Origin: NVTR01 sp036479015
Lineage (GTDB): Bacteria; Pseudomonadota; Alphaproteobacteria; Rhodobacterales; Rhodobacteraceae
Assembly: GCA_036479015.1 (NCBI GenBank)
Contig: JAZGFB010000021.1
Span: forward strand, 1 to 30,401
Length of the DNA: 30,401 bases
Direction: 5' to 3'
Of this stretch, positions 22,356-30,234 are shown one piece after another (position 1 is the stretch's first letter; each line of letters begins with the position of its first letter). The position numbers were made by a program, and so were the translations under genes. The notes beneath the pieces are model-generated. The model saw only the letters and a list, made by a program, of their open reading frames with translations. It made no database searches and had not been told where the DNA came from.

Positions 22356-25043
22356 TCAGGATTTCGCCAGGTTGCGTAGAACATAATGCAGTACGCCACC
22401 ATTTTCGATATATTCAATTTCAACTTCGGTATCGATCCGGCATTTCAGTGTAATATTCAACACTTCACCATCCGCGCGGGTGATGCTGGCGGCAATATCC
22501 GATAGCGGTTTAAGATCACCTTCAAGCCCGGTGATTGAAACAGTTTCATCGCCCTTTAAGCCCAGTGATTTACGACTGTCACCGCCGGTAAATTCAAACG
22601 GAATTACGCCCATACCGACAAGGTTGGAACGGTGGATACGTTCAAAATTTTCGGCAATCACCGCCTTGACGCCCAGCAATGCAGTGCCTTTGGCGGCCCA
22701 GTCGCGGCTGGACCCTGCACCATATTGTTCACCGGCAAAGATCACCAGTGGTGTACCGGCATCCTGATAGGCCATTGCCGCGTCAAAGATCGACATCTGG
22801 CTGCCGTCTGGGCCCAAAGTATAGCCGCCTTCAACCTTATCCAGCATTTCATTTTTGATGCGGATATTGGCGAATGTGCCGCGCATCATCACCTGATGAT
22901 TGCCCCGGCGAGAGCCATATGAATTGAATTCGCGCTGTGCCACTTGACGGTCTGTCAGGTACTCACCGGCGGGGGTTTCAGGGGTAAAGGAACCGGCGGG
23001 GGAAATGTGATCTGTGGTTACCATATCACCCAGAACGGCCAAAACCTTGGCGTCTTTCACGTCAGAAATTTTCCCTGCTTGGGGGCTCATGCCCTGAAAA
23101 TAGGGTGGGTTCTGCACATAGGTTGATGCGCTTGGCCAGTCATATGTCAGGCTGTCCGTGGTTTCCACCGCCTGCCATTTTTCATCGCCGTCAAAGACGT
23201 TTGCATATTTAGAGACGAAAGCTTCACGGGTGACTGTTTTTTCCACCAGATCAGCAATTTCTTGGGTCGTGGGCCAGATATCACGCAGGTATACGTCCTG
23301 GAAATTTTTGTCCTGTCCCAGTGGTTCTGTGGTCAGGTCGATATCCATGGTTCCGGCCAGTGCGTAAGCCACCACCAAGGGCGGCGACGCCAGATAATTG
23401 GCGCGCACATCCGGGGATATCCGCCCTTCAAAATTACGATTGCCGGACAGCACTGACACGGCGACCAGATCGGCGTCATGGATGGCGGCGGAAATTTCGG
23501 GCTGGATCGGGCCGGAATTGCCGATGCAGGTTGTGCAGCCGTAGCCGACTAAATTGAACCCGATGGCATCCAGATCTTTTTGTAGATCGGCGGCTTCCAG
23601 GTATTCGCTGACCACTTTTGAGCCAGGGGCGAGGGATGTTTTCACCCAGGGGCGGCGATTTAGTCCCAATGCAGCGGCTTTGCGCGCCACAAGGCCGGCC
23701 CCGATCATCACGTAGGGGTTGGATGTGTTGGTGCAGCTGGTGATCGAGGCGATCACAACCTTGCCGCTTTCCATTTTGTAATCTTCGCCTTCAACCGGCA
23801 TTTCCATGTCCATGGGGCGCACGAATGTTTCGTCCATTTCATGGCGAAAGGCGGTTTTTGCGTCGGTCAGGGCGACGTAATCCTGGGGCCGTTTGGGGCC
23901 GGATATTGCCGGGACGATACTGCCCATATCAAGGCTAAGGGTGGCTGTGTAGATCGGGTTGTAATCCGCATCACGCCAGAAACCGTTTTCTTTGGCATAA
24001 GCCTCGACCAGCGCGATGCGGTCTTCATCCCGGCCAGAGACCCGCAGGTAGCGTAGGGTTTCATCATCAATTGGAAAATAGCCACATGTGGCACCGTATT
24101 CTGGGGCCATATTTGCGATGGTGGCGCGGTCTGCCAATGGCAAACGGTCCAGGCCTTCGCCGTAAAATTCTACAAACTTGCCAACGACACCCTGTTCGCG
24201 CAGCATGGCTACGACCTTTAACACCAGGTCGGTGGCGGTGGTGCCTTCGACCATGGCGCCGGTTAGTTCAAAGCCCACAACCTCGGGGATCAGCATGGAA
24301 ATTGGTTGGCCGAGCATGGCGGCCTCGGCTTCAATGCCGCCAACACCCCAACCAAGCACGGCCAGGCCGTTGACCATGGTGGTGTGGCTGTCCGTGCCGA
24401 CAAGCGTGTCGGGATAGGCAACCTGTTCGCCGTTTTGATCCGCGTCAGTCCAAACAGTTTGCGACAGGTATTCCAGGTTCACCTGATGGCAAATACCGGT
24501 GCCCGGGGGCACAACGCGAAAATTATCAAAGGCGTTTTGGCCCCATTTCAGAAACGTGTAGCGTTCGATGTTGCGTTCATATTCACGCTCAACATTCATC
24601 GCGAAAGCACGCGGCGTGCCGAATGCGTCGATCATGACGGAATGGTCAATCACCAGGTCCACCGGGGTTAGTGGGTTAATTTTTTCGGCCGATCCTCCCA
24701 GCGCGACAATCCCGTCACGCATGGCTGCCAGATCAACCACCGCCGGAACGCCGGTGAAATCCTGCATCAACACACGGGCCGGGCGGTAGGCGATTTCGCG
24801 GGGGTTTTTGCCGCCATTTTCGGCCCATGTGGCAAAAGCCTTGATGTCATCAACGGTGACTGATTTGCCATCCTCAAAGCGCAGCATGTTTTCCAGCACC
24901 ACCTTTAGGGCAGCGGGCAGGCGGGAAAAATCACCTAGGCCTGCGGCCTGGGCTGCAGGGATTGAGTAATATGCAACGGATTGGGTGCCAGATTTCAGGG
25001 TCTTTCGGGTTTTTGCGGTGTCTTGTCCGACAATGATGGTCAT
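22356..25043 (-). CDS. acnA: Aconitate hydratase A
   Basis: The 895-residue product has the AcnA/IRP1-type length and isomerises citrate to isocitrate in the TCA cycle. The [4Fe-4S] ligands are Cys437 (SCTNTSNP) and Cys503/Cys506 (GCTTCIGNSG). VGTDSHTTMVNGL (215-227) and, in the C-terminal swivel domain, GAGSSRDWAAKG (substrate phosphate/carboxylate site) are intact. The ATG ending at 25043 has AGGA 8 bases upstream. It is divergent from the DUF1223 gene across 207 bases, and its 3' end is flanked by the paired 19-base palindromes. Confidence 0.97.
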   Translation of the reverse strand: MTIIVGQDTAKTRKTLKSGTQSVAYYSIPAAQAAGLGDFSRLPAALKVVLENMLRFEDGKSVTVDDIKAFATWAENGGKNPREIAYRPARVLMQDFTGVPAVVDLAAMRDGIVALGGSAEKINPLTPVDLVIDHSVMIDAFGTPRAFAMNVEREYERNIERYTFLKWGQNAFDNFRVVPPGTGICHQVNLEYLSQTVWTDADQNGEQVAYPDTLVGTDSHTTMVNGLAVLGWGVGGIEAEAAMLGQPISMLIPEVVGFELTGAMVEGTTATDLVLKVVAMLREQGVVGKFVEFYGEGLDRLPLADRATIANMAPEYGATCGYFPIDDETLRYLRVSGRDEDRIALVEAYAKENGFWRDADYNPIYTATLSLDMGSIVPAISGPKRPQDYVALTDAKTAFRHEMDETFVRPMDMEMPVEGEDYKMESGKVVIASITSCTNTSNPYVMIGAGLVARKAAALGLNRRPWVKTSLAPGSKVVSEYLEAADLQKDLDAIGFNLVGYGCTTCIGNSGPIQPEISAAIHDADLVAVSVLSGNRNFEGRISPDVRANYLASPPLVVAYALAGTMDIDLTTEPLGQDKNFQDVYLRDIWPTTQEIADLVEKTVTREAFVSKYANVFDGDEKWQAVETTDSLTYDWPSASTYVQNPPYFQGMSPQAGKISDVKDAKVLAVLGDMVTTDHISPAGSFTPETPAGEYLTDRQVAQREFNSYGSRRGNHQVMMRGTFANIRIKNEMLDKVEGGYTLGPDGSQMSIFDAAMAYQDAGTPLVIFAGEQYGAGSSRDWAAKGTALLGVKAVIAENFERIHRSNLVGMGVIPFEFTGGDSRKSLGLKGDETVSITGLEGDLKPLSDIAASITRADGEVLNITLKCRIDTEVEIEYIENGGVLHYVLRNLAKS

Positions 25044-25250
25044 ATCTGGTTCCTATCTAAGGGTGGGGCATGTTTTATGCACCTAGTGACGTAGAATGGG
25101 GGTGGGATCAAGTGGTTTTGTATACTGTTGTGTACAGTCGCGCGCGCTACACTTAATAGTTAGGTTATATTTCGGTTTGCTCGCAATTGCTTGATTGGCA
25201 CTTTATCTCGCGCTGGCGTAATACAGGCTGAAATATATGGATAGGACACC

Positions 25251-25952
25251 ATGATGTTAAGAATTATGACGCTTGTTGCGGGGGTGCTATTCTCGCTGAC
25301 TGCAAATCTGGCTGTGGCTCAGTCAAATTCTACAGTGGTTGAGTTATACACTTCCCAAGGCTGTTCATCCTGTCCACCAGCCGACAAAATACTAACCAGG
25401 CTAGCCCAACGGGACGATGTGATCGCATTGGCGCTGCACGTTGATTATTGGGATTATATAGGCTGGAAAGACACCTTTGGTGATCCCAGCTATACCGTTC
25501 GGCAGCGGGGGTATGCGCGGGCCGCGGGCAGCCGCACGATTTACACGCCACAAATGGTTATTGGCGGTGTGACCCATGTGGTTGGCAATAAGCCGATGGA
25601 TGTGGTTGACGGGATTAGTGAAATGCAGGGGCAGCCCAGCAATGTGACCCTGGCCATCGCGCGCAATGGTCAAAAACTGTCAATATCCGCAAAAAACACC
25701 GGTAATAACCGGGCGATGACGGTGCAAGTTGTACGCTATATTCCCAACACATCGGTGACTATCACACGGGGCGAGAACGCAGGGCGCACCATTGAGTATA
25801 CCAATATTGTTACGGATTGGCGGCAAGTTAAGAAATGGGACGGCAAACGTCCTTTAGAAATGGCTGTAAATATTGCAGGTGATGAACCTGTTGTGGTGAT
25901 CGTTCAGTCAGCGGGAAGCGGGCCAATACTGGCGGCGGTTGAACTGCGCTAG
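25251..25952 (+). CDS. DUF1223 family periplasmic thioredoxin-like protein
   Basis: The 233-residue product has a signal peptide (MMLRIMTLVAGVLFSLTANL, cleavage after AVA at about 23). A thioredoxin-like domain follows with VVELYTSQGCSSCPPADKIL, in which Cys38 and Cys41 form a CxxC motif, then HVDYWDYIGWKD and YTPQMVIGG. These are signatures of DUF1223. The C-terminal 90 residues are a beta-rich domain. The activity is not established; a periplasmic redox role is inferred from CxxC. Its position next to acnA is one I associate with Rhodobacteraceae. The 207-base divergent spacer should hold both promoters. Confidence 0.92.
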   Translation: MMLRIMTLVAGVLFSLTANLAVAQSNSTVVELYTSQGCSSCPPADKILTRLAQRDDVIALALHVDYWDYIGWKDTFGDPSYTVRQRGYARAAGSRTIYTPQMVIGGVTHVVGNKPMDVVDGISEMQGQPSNVTLAIARNGQKLSISAKNTGNNRAMTVQVVRYIPNTSVTITRGENAGRTIEYTNIVTDWRQVKKWDGKRPLEMAVNIAGDEPVVVIVQSAGSGPILAAVELR

Positions 25953-25969
25953 CTGGGAAGCCTCTGGCG

Positions 25970-25995
25970 GGGATGTTTTAGGAACAATGATTGGG
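25970..25995 (+). repeat. Dispersed GGATATTT..GGAACAAAGA motif, copy 3 (diverged)
   Basis: GGGATGTTTTAGGAACAATG follows the DUF1223 stop by 17 bases. It keeps GGAT-TTTT-GGAACAA of the motif but differs at several places, so the relation is plausible rather than certain. Confidence 0.35.
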
Positions 25996-26005
25996 GGCTG
26001 GCTGT

Positions 26006-26899
26006 TCAGGGTTTGTGGCCGCTGATTTTCCAGCGCCGATGTATCCAGAGCCATTGCTCGGGATGGGTCTGGATCCGGGCCTCAAGGCTGGCATTTAGGG
26101 CGCGGGTCATGCTGTCGGGATCGCTGTGGGGCACCGGGGCATCAAACTGGATATCAAAATTGATACCATCGGGCAGGCGGGTAGCATAAAACGGCACCAG
26201 CAATGCGTTGTAACGCAGGGCAAGCTGCGCCGCCGAAGTCGCAGTGGCCGCCGGTTTGCCAAGGAATGGCAAGGCCGTGCCATCTATCACGTGCTGGTCA
26301 AACAACAGCACCAGCAACCCGCCGCTTTTTAGATGCCGTACAAAACCGCTGGTGCCTTTCAGGCCTTGTTCAAACACCGGGCCGCCAAAGGCCAGCATGG
26401 TCTGGGCATAATGTTTGTTGAAATATTTGTTCCGGGCGGGACGGTAGAGCCCGCCAACGTCATAGCCGCGCCCAACAAGCGCGGCGCGCGCGGCCTCATA
26501 GTTACCAAAATGGCCGCTGGCTAAGATCACCGGCTGACCCGTTTCTCGTGCGGTTTGAATGGCATCAACGCCGGGGCCCGATATGGCGGTTTTTTCCATG
26601 CGCGGCAGAAAGGCCCGGGTGGAATAGTTTTCAATAAAAGTACGGCCCATATTATCGGCAACGCCTGCGGTGATTTGGTGGCGCTGTGTTTCAGACATGT
26701 TTGGGTAGATTAGGCATAGGTTGGCCAGGCTGCGCCTGTTGTAACCAGCCAGGGGTGCCAAAATACGCCGTGTTACCCAACCCATAGTCCAAACCCGCGC
26801 CCTGTAGGGCAGAAGCAATAGGCATAGGATGACGCTGCGCAGGGCTTTATCTGTCAGCCAGTCTGTCCAGGAATGTCCGGTATCAGGTTTGGGCTGCAT
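26006..26899 (-). CDS. LpxL/HtrB-type lysophospholipid or lipid A acyltransferase
   Basis: The 297-residue product belongs to the LpxL/LpxM acyltransferase family, which adds secondary acyl chains to lipid A at the inner membrane. An N-terminal hydrophobic helix (about 20-32) anchors it. The catalytic HX4(D/E) motif is present as HFGNYE (130-135) in ILASGHFGNYEAARAAL. GLYRPARNKYFNKH and LVLLFDQHVIDGTALPFLGK are the later family motifs. The enzyme's acyl chain and acceptor cannot be read from sequence, and a lysophospholipid acceptor is possible. The ATG ending at 26899 has AGGA 11 bases upstream. Downstream it is convergent with DUF1223. Confidence 0.93.
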   Translation of the reverse strand: MQPKPDTGHSWTDWLTDKALRSVILCLLLLPYRARVWTMGWVTRRILAPLAGYNRRSLANLCLIYPNMSETQRHQITAGVADNMGRTFIENYSTRAFLPRMEKTAISGPGVDAIQTARETGQPVILASGHFGNYEAARAALVGRGYDVGGLYRPARNKYFNKHYAQTMLAFGGPVFEQGLKGTSGFVRHLKSGGLLVLLFDQHVIDGTALPFLGKPAATATSAAQLALRYNALLVPFYATRLPDGINFDIQFDAPVPHSDPDSMTRALNASLEARIQTHPEQWLWIHRRWKISGHKP

Positions 26900-27033
26900 A
26901 TGGGGGCGGTCCTGCTATTGCGGCATGTGAAAGACATACTGTCGGGTTGCTATGACTACAAGCATTGGCGGTGCGATATATGCCCGTTACCACAGGCGGG
27001 ATCGTGAAACAGAAAAGGGAATGTATCGTTTTT

Positions 27034-27414
27034 CTAGTTCACCAGAAATTGGAATGGAACGGTGCGATTTTCGCCAAACAAGACCACGCCTGGGTCCGCG
27101 CAGCTTGCTGCCATAAACCGGATGTCATCGGTTTCCCCAGAAACCCTTGTCAGCGCCCAGGTTTCTACGGTTTCTGAACTGGTATTTGTCTGGCAACCCG
27201 TGTGCCACTGGGCTGCGGGCAAGGGGGTGCCAGCGTAGCGTGCCGTTTGGTGGCCATTTTTGGTTATGGTGACACTGTTATTTTGGGTGTCCACTTGCGC
27301 CAGTTTAACGGGTTCCGAGCCGGTGCCTGACCGAAACGTGCCACTTTCAATATAATGTGTCCCACCGCAGGCTGACAAAAACCCCGCGGCGGAAATGGCA
27401 AGCAATTTTGACAT
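27034..27414 (-). CDS. Small predicted lipoprotein, unknown function
   Basis: The 126-residue product has a short lipoprotein signal (MSKLLAISAAGFLSACGG) with lipobox LSAC and the lipidated Cys at residue 16. The mature part is about 110 residues, beta-rich in appearance, with two further Cys pairs (GCQTN and SCADPG) that could form a disulfide. No family is recognised. It starts 8 bases after the purB stop, with AAGGGG 4 bases before the ATG, so it is probably cotranscribed with purB, with no evident functional tie. Confidence 0.8.
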   Translation of the reverse strand: MSKLLAISAAGFLSACGGTHYIESGTFRSGTGSEPVKLAQVDTQNNSVTITKNGHQTARYAGTPLPAAQWHTGCQTNTSSETVETWALTRVSGETDDIRFMAASCADPGVVLFGENRTVPFQFLVN

Positions 27415-27422
27415 GATACCCC

Positions 27423-28736
27423 TTAGGTATTTTCAGTCGCAAAGACGCGGGCAAAGATCGTGTCAACGTGCTTGGTGTGGTAGCCAAGGTCAAATTTTTC
27501 GCGGATTTCGGTTTCTGAAAGCGCGGCTGTGACGTCTGTGTCGTTTAACAGTTCTGTCAAGAAATCAGCATCTTCTTCCCAGACACGCATGGCGTTGCGC
27601 TGCACCAAATTATAGCTGTCTTCGCGGCTGACGCCAGCCTGGGTTAGGGCCAACAGCACCCGTTGTGAATGAACAAGGCCGCGGAACTTATTGAGATTGC
27701 TCATCATAGTGTCAGGATAGATCACCAGTTTATCCACCAGACCGGTCAGACGTGACAGGGCGAAATCAAGGGTGATTGTTGTGTCGGGGCCAATATTGCG
27801 TTCAACCGAGCTGTGGGAGATGTCACGCTCATGCCAAAGGGCGACGTTTTCCATGGCCGGAACCACGGCCATGCGCACCAATCGGGCCAGACCTGTTAGG
27901 TTTTCCGATAACACCGGGTTGCGTTTATGGGGCATAGCGGAGCTGCCCTTTTGACCCTTGGAAAAGAACTCTTCGGCCTCTAGCACTTCGGTGCGCTGCA
28001 TATGGCGGATTTCGATGGCGATGTTTTCTATGGAACTGCCGACAACCCCAAGGGCGGCGAAAAACGCCGCGTGGCGGTCGCGGGGGATTACTTGGGTGGA
28101 AATTGGTTCAATTTCCAGCCCCAATGCTTTGCAAACATGTGCCTCGACTGCGGGGTCGATATTGGCGAATGTTCCCACCGCGCCGGAAATGGCGCCGGTG
28201 GCGATTTCTGTCCGCGCCGTTTTTAGGCGGGTCAGGTTGCGATCCATTTCGGCATAGAACCGCGCGAATGTCAGGCCCATGGTGGTGGGTTCGGCATGGA
28301 TGGCGTGGGAGCGACCGATGCGGATGGTGTCTTTATGCTCCACGGCCCGGCGTTTCAGGGCGGCCAGCAATGCCTTCATGTCATCGATTAAGATGTCGGC
28401 AGCGCGCACCAGTTGCAGGTTGAAACAGGTGTCCAAAACGTCCGAGCTGGTCATACCCTGGTGCACAAACCGGGCGGCATCATTGCCGATGATTTCTGCC
28501 AGGTGGGTCAGAAACGCGATGACATCATGTTTGGTGACGGCTTCGATTTCGTCAATCCGGGCCACATCAAAGGGTACATCTTTGGCTTTCCACACGGCTT
28601 TGGCATTTTCCGCCGGGATCACGCCAAGCTCGGCCAGTGCGTCGCAGGCGTGGGCCTCAATTTCGTACCAGATGCGGAATTTGGTCTCAGGCGACCATAT
28701 TTTTACCATTTCGGGGCGGGAATAGCGCGGGATCAT
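27423..28736 (-). CDS. purB: Adenylosuccinate lyase
   Basis: The 437-residue product catalyses two steps of purine synthesis (SAICAR to AICAR, adenylosuccinate to AMP). The superfamily signature GSSAMPHKRNP lies at 264-274. The catalytic His is in RSHAIHAEP (His144), and GMTSSDVLDT (94-103) forms the substrate site. Length is typical of the non-E. coli type (about 430). The ATG ending at 28736 has AAGG 7 bases upstream. Together with purL at 4251-6410 it makes two purine genes in the window, but they are 21 kb apart and not in one operon. Confidence 0.97.
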   Translation of the reverse strand: MIPRYSRPEMVKIWSPETKFRIWYEIEAHACDALAELGVIPAENAKAVWKAKDVPFDVARIDEIEAVTKHDVIAFLTHLAEIIGNDAARFVHQGMTSSDVLDTCFNLQLVRAADILIDDMKALLAALKRRAVEHKDTIRIGRSHAIHAEPTTMGLTFARFYAEMDRNLTRLKTARTEIATGAISGAVGTFANIDPAVEAHVCKALGLEIEPISTQVIPRDRHAAFFAALGVVGSSIENIAIEIRHMQRTEVLEAEEFFSKGQKGSSAMPHKRNPVLSENLTGLARLVRMAVVPAMENVALWHERDISHSSVERNIGPDTTITLDFALSRLTGLVDKLVIYPDTMMSNLNKFRGLVHSQRVLLALTQAGVSREDSYNLVQRNAMRVWEEDADFLTELLNDTDVTAALSETEIREKFDLGYHTKHVDTIFARVFATENT

Positions 28737-28817
28737 ATGATGGCCTTGTGACTGGTGTGGGATTTAGGGCGGTCATAGACTGGGCGTGCCTGGGGGACAA
28801 GGGAGGCGGGGGTGCAA

Positions 28818-28949
28818 ATGCATTTGATTGCCGATGTTGCGGCGATTTGCGCCTGTTGGGGGTGGTTACTTTATTTCGCCTCGACAGGGGCTCGGGATGT
28901 GTTCGGCGAGGATGTTTTTGAAAAGGTGAATGAGTATAGGCGGGGCTAG
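28818..28949 (+). CDS. Possible 43-residue membrane protein
   Basis: A short plus-strand frame starts MHLIADVAAICACWGWLLYF, continues with a charged tail (GARDVFGEDVFEKVNEYRRG) and ends in TAG. GGAGG lies 11 bases before the ATG (or 5 before a GTG two codons upstream). It has one hydrophobic span. It overlaps the convergent DUF6157 gene by 4 bases. Against it: the tail is written in a stretch resembling the dispersed gene-end motif, which suggests part of the frame is fortuitous. I recognise no family. Confidence 0.4.
   Translation: MHLIADVAAICACWGWLLYFASTGARDVFGEDVFEKVNEYRRG
28906..28934 (+). repeat. Dispersed gene-end motif, copy 4 (diverged)
   Basis: GCGAGGATGTTTTTGAAAAG followed by GTGAATGAG lies near the convergent 3' end of the DUF6157 gene. 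It shares GAGGAT-TTT-GA with the copy at 12823-12847; the second half differs. The match is tentative. Confidence 0.3.
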
Positions 28950-29344
28950 GCGCGTTTGTTACGCATGCCCTTCAGCAATTTTGTATCGCAATCGTCACAG
29001 AAGTTTGCATATTCAGTGCTATCCAAGCTGTAAATCGCTATCCGTCCCTTTGCGTCGTAATGCGCGCCCCAGCCATAGCGTTTTACCAGTGCTGATGCCG
29101 GCATGCAGGGGTGGCCTTTGGCGTGGAATTTGTCAAAGTTCAAGGGAACCTCGCCTGACTGGGATTTGTGGCGGGAGTGGACCAGATGCGTGAAATCCAT
29201 GTGGTTGTAGGTATAGGGTTCGCTGGTCAGCAGGTCATATTCAATTTCAGCCCGGGTGCGGGTGTCTTTGCCGCGGGTCGGGTTCTGGGCCGTGGTGGCC
29301 GGGCAATCATCGGCGATTGTTATGAATGTGTTGGTGTAGGCCAT
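28946..29344 (-). CDS. DUF6157 family protein
   Basis: The 132-residue product starts MAYTNTFITIADDCPATTAQ and carries A-E-I-E-Y-D-LLTSEPYTYNHMDFT and GHPCMPASALVKRYGWG, the pattern I associate with DUF6157. It ends in a short CDDC and basic tail (KLLKGMRNKRA). The frame is open 20 codons upstream but overlaps the end of the MFS gene and is unlike the family, so the ATG ending at 29344 is preferred, even though its ribosome binding site is weak. No function is known. The two late Cys (FCDDCD) could bind metal; this is speculation. Confidence 0.8.
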   Translation of the reverse strand: MAYTNTFITIADDCPATTAQNPTRGKDTRTRAEIEYDLLTSEPYTYNHMDFTHLVHSRHKSQSGEVPLNFDKFHAKGHPCMPASALVKRYGWGAHYDAKGRIAIYSLDSTEYANFCDDCDTKLLKGMRNKRA

Positions 29345-29375
29345 AGGGTCAAATAGCAGAAACTGCAGGATTTGC

Positions 29376-30194
29376 CTATTTAGTGTTTTCAAACCCCCGC
29401 CCAAAGGCGCGCCAAGTTGTTATGCTTAGGATTAGGACGCCAAAGGCTGCCACGTAGAACGGCAACGTCAGGGCGGTGTCGCGGCTGGTGATGACCTCGC
29501 CGCCGCGCACGATCAGGCCGGACAGGATTAGCCCAACCGGTATCATTCCCCAGGCGAGCATGCGGTACAGGCTGTTGACCCGGCCCAGCAATTGATCCGG
29601 GATTATCCTTTGCCGGTAAGATACCGACACAGTGTTCCAGACCAGCCCGGTAAATTCGAATATCGCCAGCATGAGCCCAAGCATGATCGGTCCTGGCGCA
29701 AGGGCCATGGTGATGAAAAGCGGGGCGGAGGCGACACTCATCCATTGCGCTGCGCGTCCCGGCCCCAGCCAGCGCACCACATGTTCGGCCAAAAATCCAC
29801 CCGCGATGCCACCAATAGCCCCGGCGGCCAGGATCAGACCGTAGGCGCGCGCGCCCAGATCAAGGTTTTCCTGCACATGCAGCACCAGTGCGATCATCAC
29901 CATTTGAAACAGCAGGTTCCAGATACCGGTGATCACCGCTAACAAGCGCATTAAGGGTTGGGATTTCAGGAAGGTGAAACCTTCGCGCAGTTCTCGACGC
30001 CAGTTGTTGGGGGCGGTTAATTCGGGTTTGAATGTTCCGGGGATGCGGCTGACCAGCCAGATTGCTATGACAAAGGCCAGCGTGTTCACCACAAATGGCA
30101 GGGGCAGCCAGGCGGCGATCAGAAATGCGCCGATGGCGGGGCCAAGCAGGGCGTTGCCGACCAGTTCCACGCTCCATAACCGGCCATTGGCACG
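29376..30194 (-). pseudogene. MFS transporter, 3' part of a gene interrupted by an IS3-family element
   Basis: About 270 codons encode the C-terminal two-thirds of a major facilitator protein of the EntS/YfiS-like type. Reading starts in the middle of a conserved segment (RANGRLWSVELVGNALLGPA). It runs through a central loop (PGTFKPELTAPNNWRRELRE) and the second six-span half with GRVNSLYRMLAWGMIPVG, ending in GFENTK. A full member is about 410 residues; the missing N-terminal 140 or so should lie beyond the insertion, outside the window. The break falls exactly where IS3-type sequence begins. A GTG at 30170 could start a truncated product, but it would lack the first four or so spans and is unlikely to work. 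Confidence 0.8.
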
Positions 30195-30234
30195 GTAATC
30201 CCCCCATTATTAATGGGGTCCGCTTGTAGAAATA

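Noticed and set aside
25044..25250. GTATACTGTTGTGTAC and other small dyads in the acnA/DUF1223 spacer as an iron-regulator site
   Set aside because: The symmetry is imperfect and it matches no regulator motif that I can state with confidence; acnA iron control is plausible but unsupported here.
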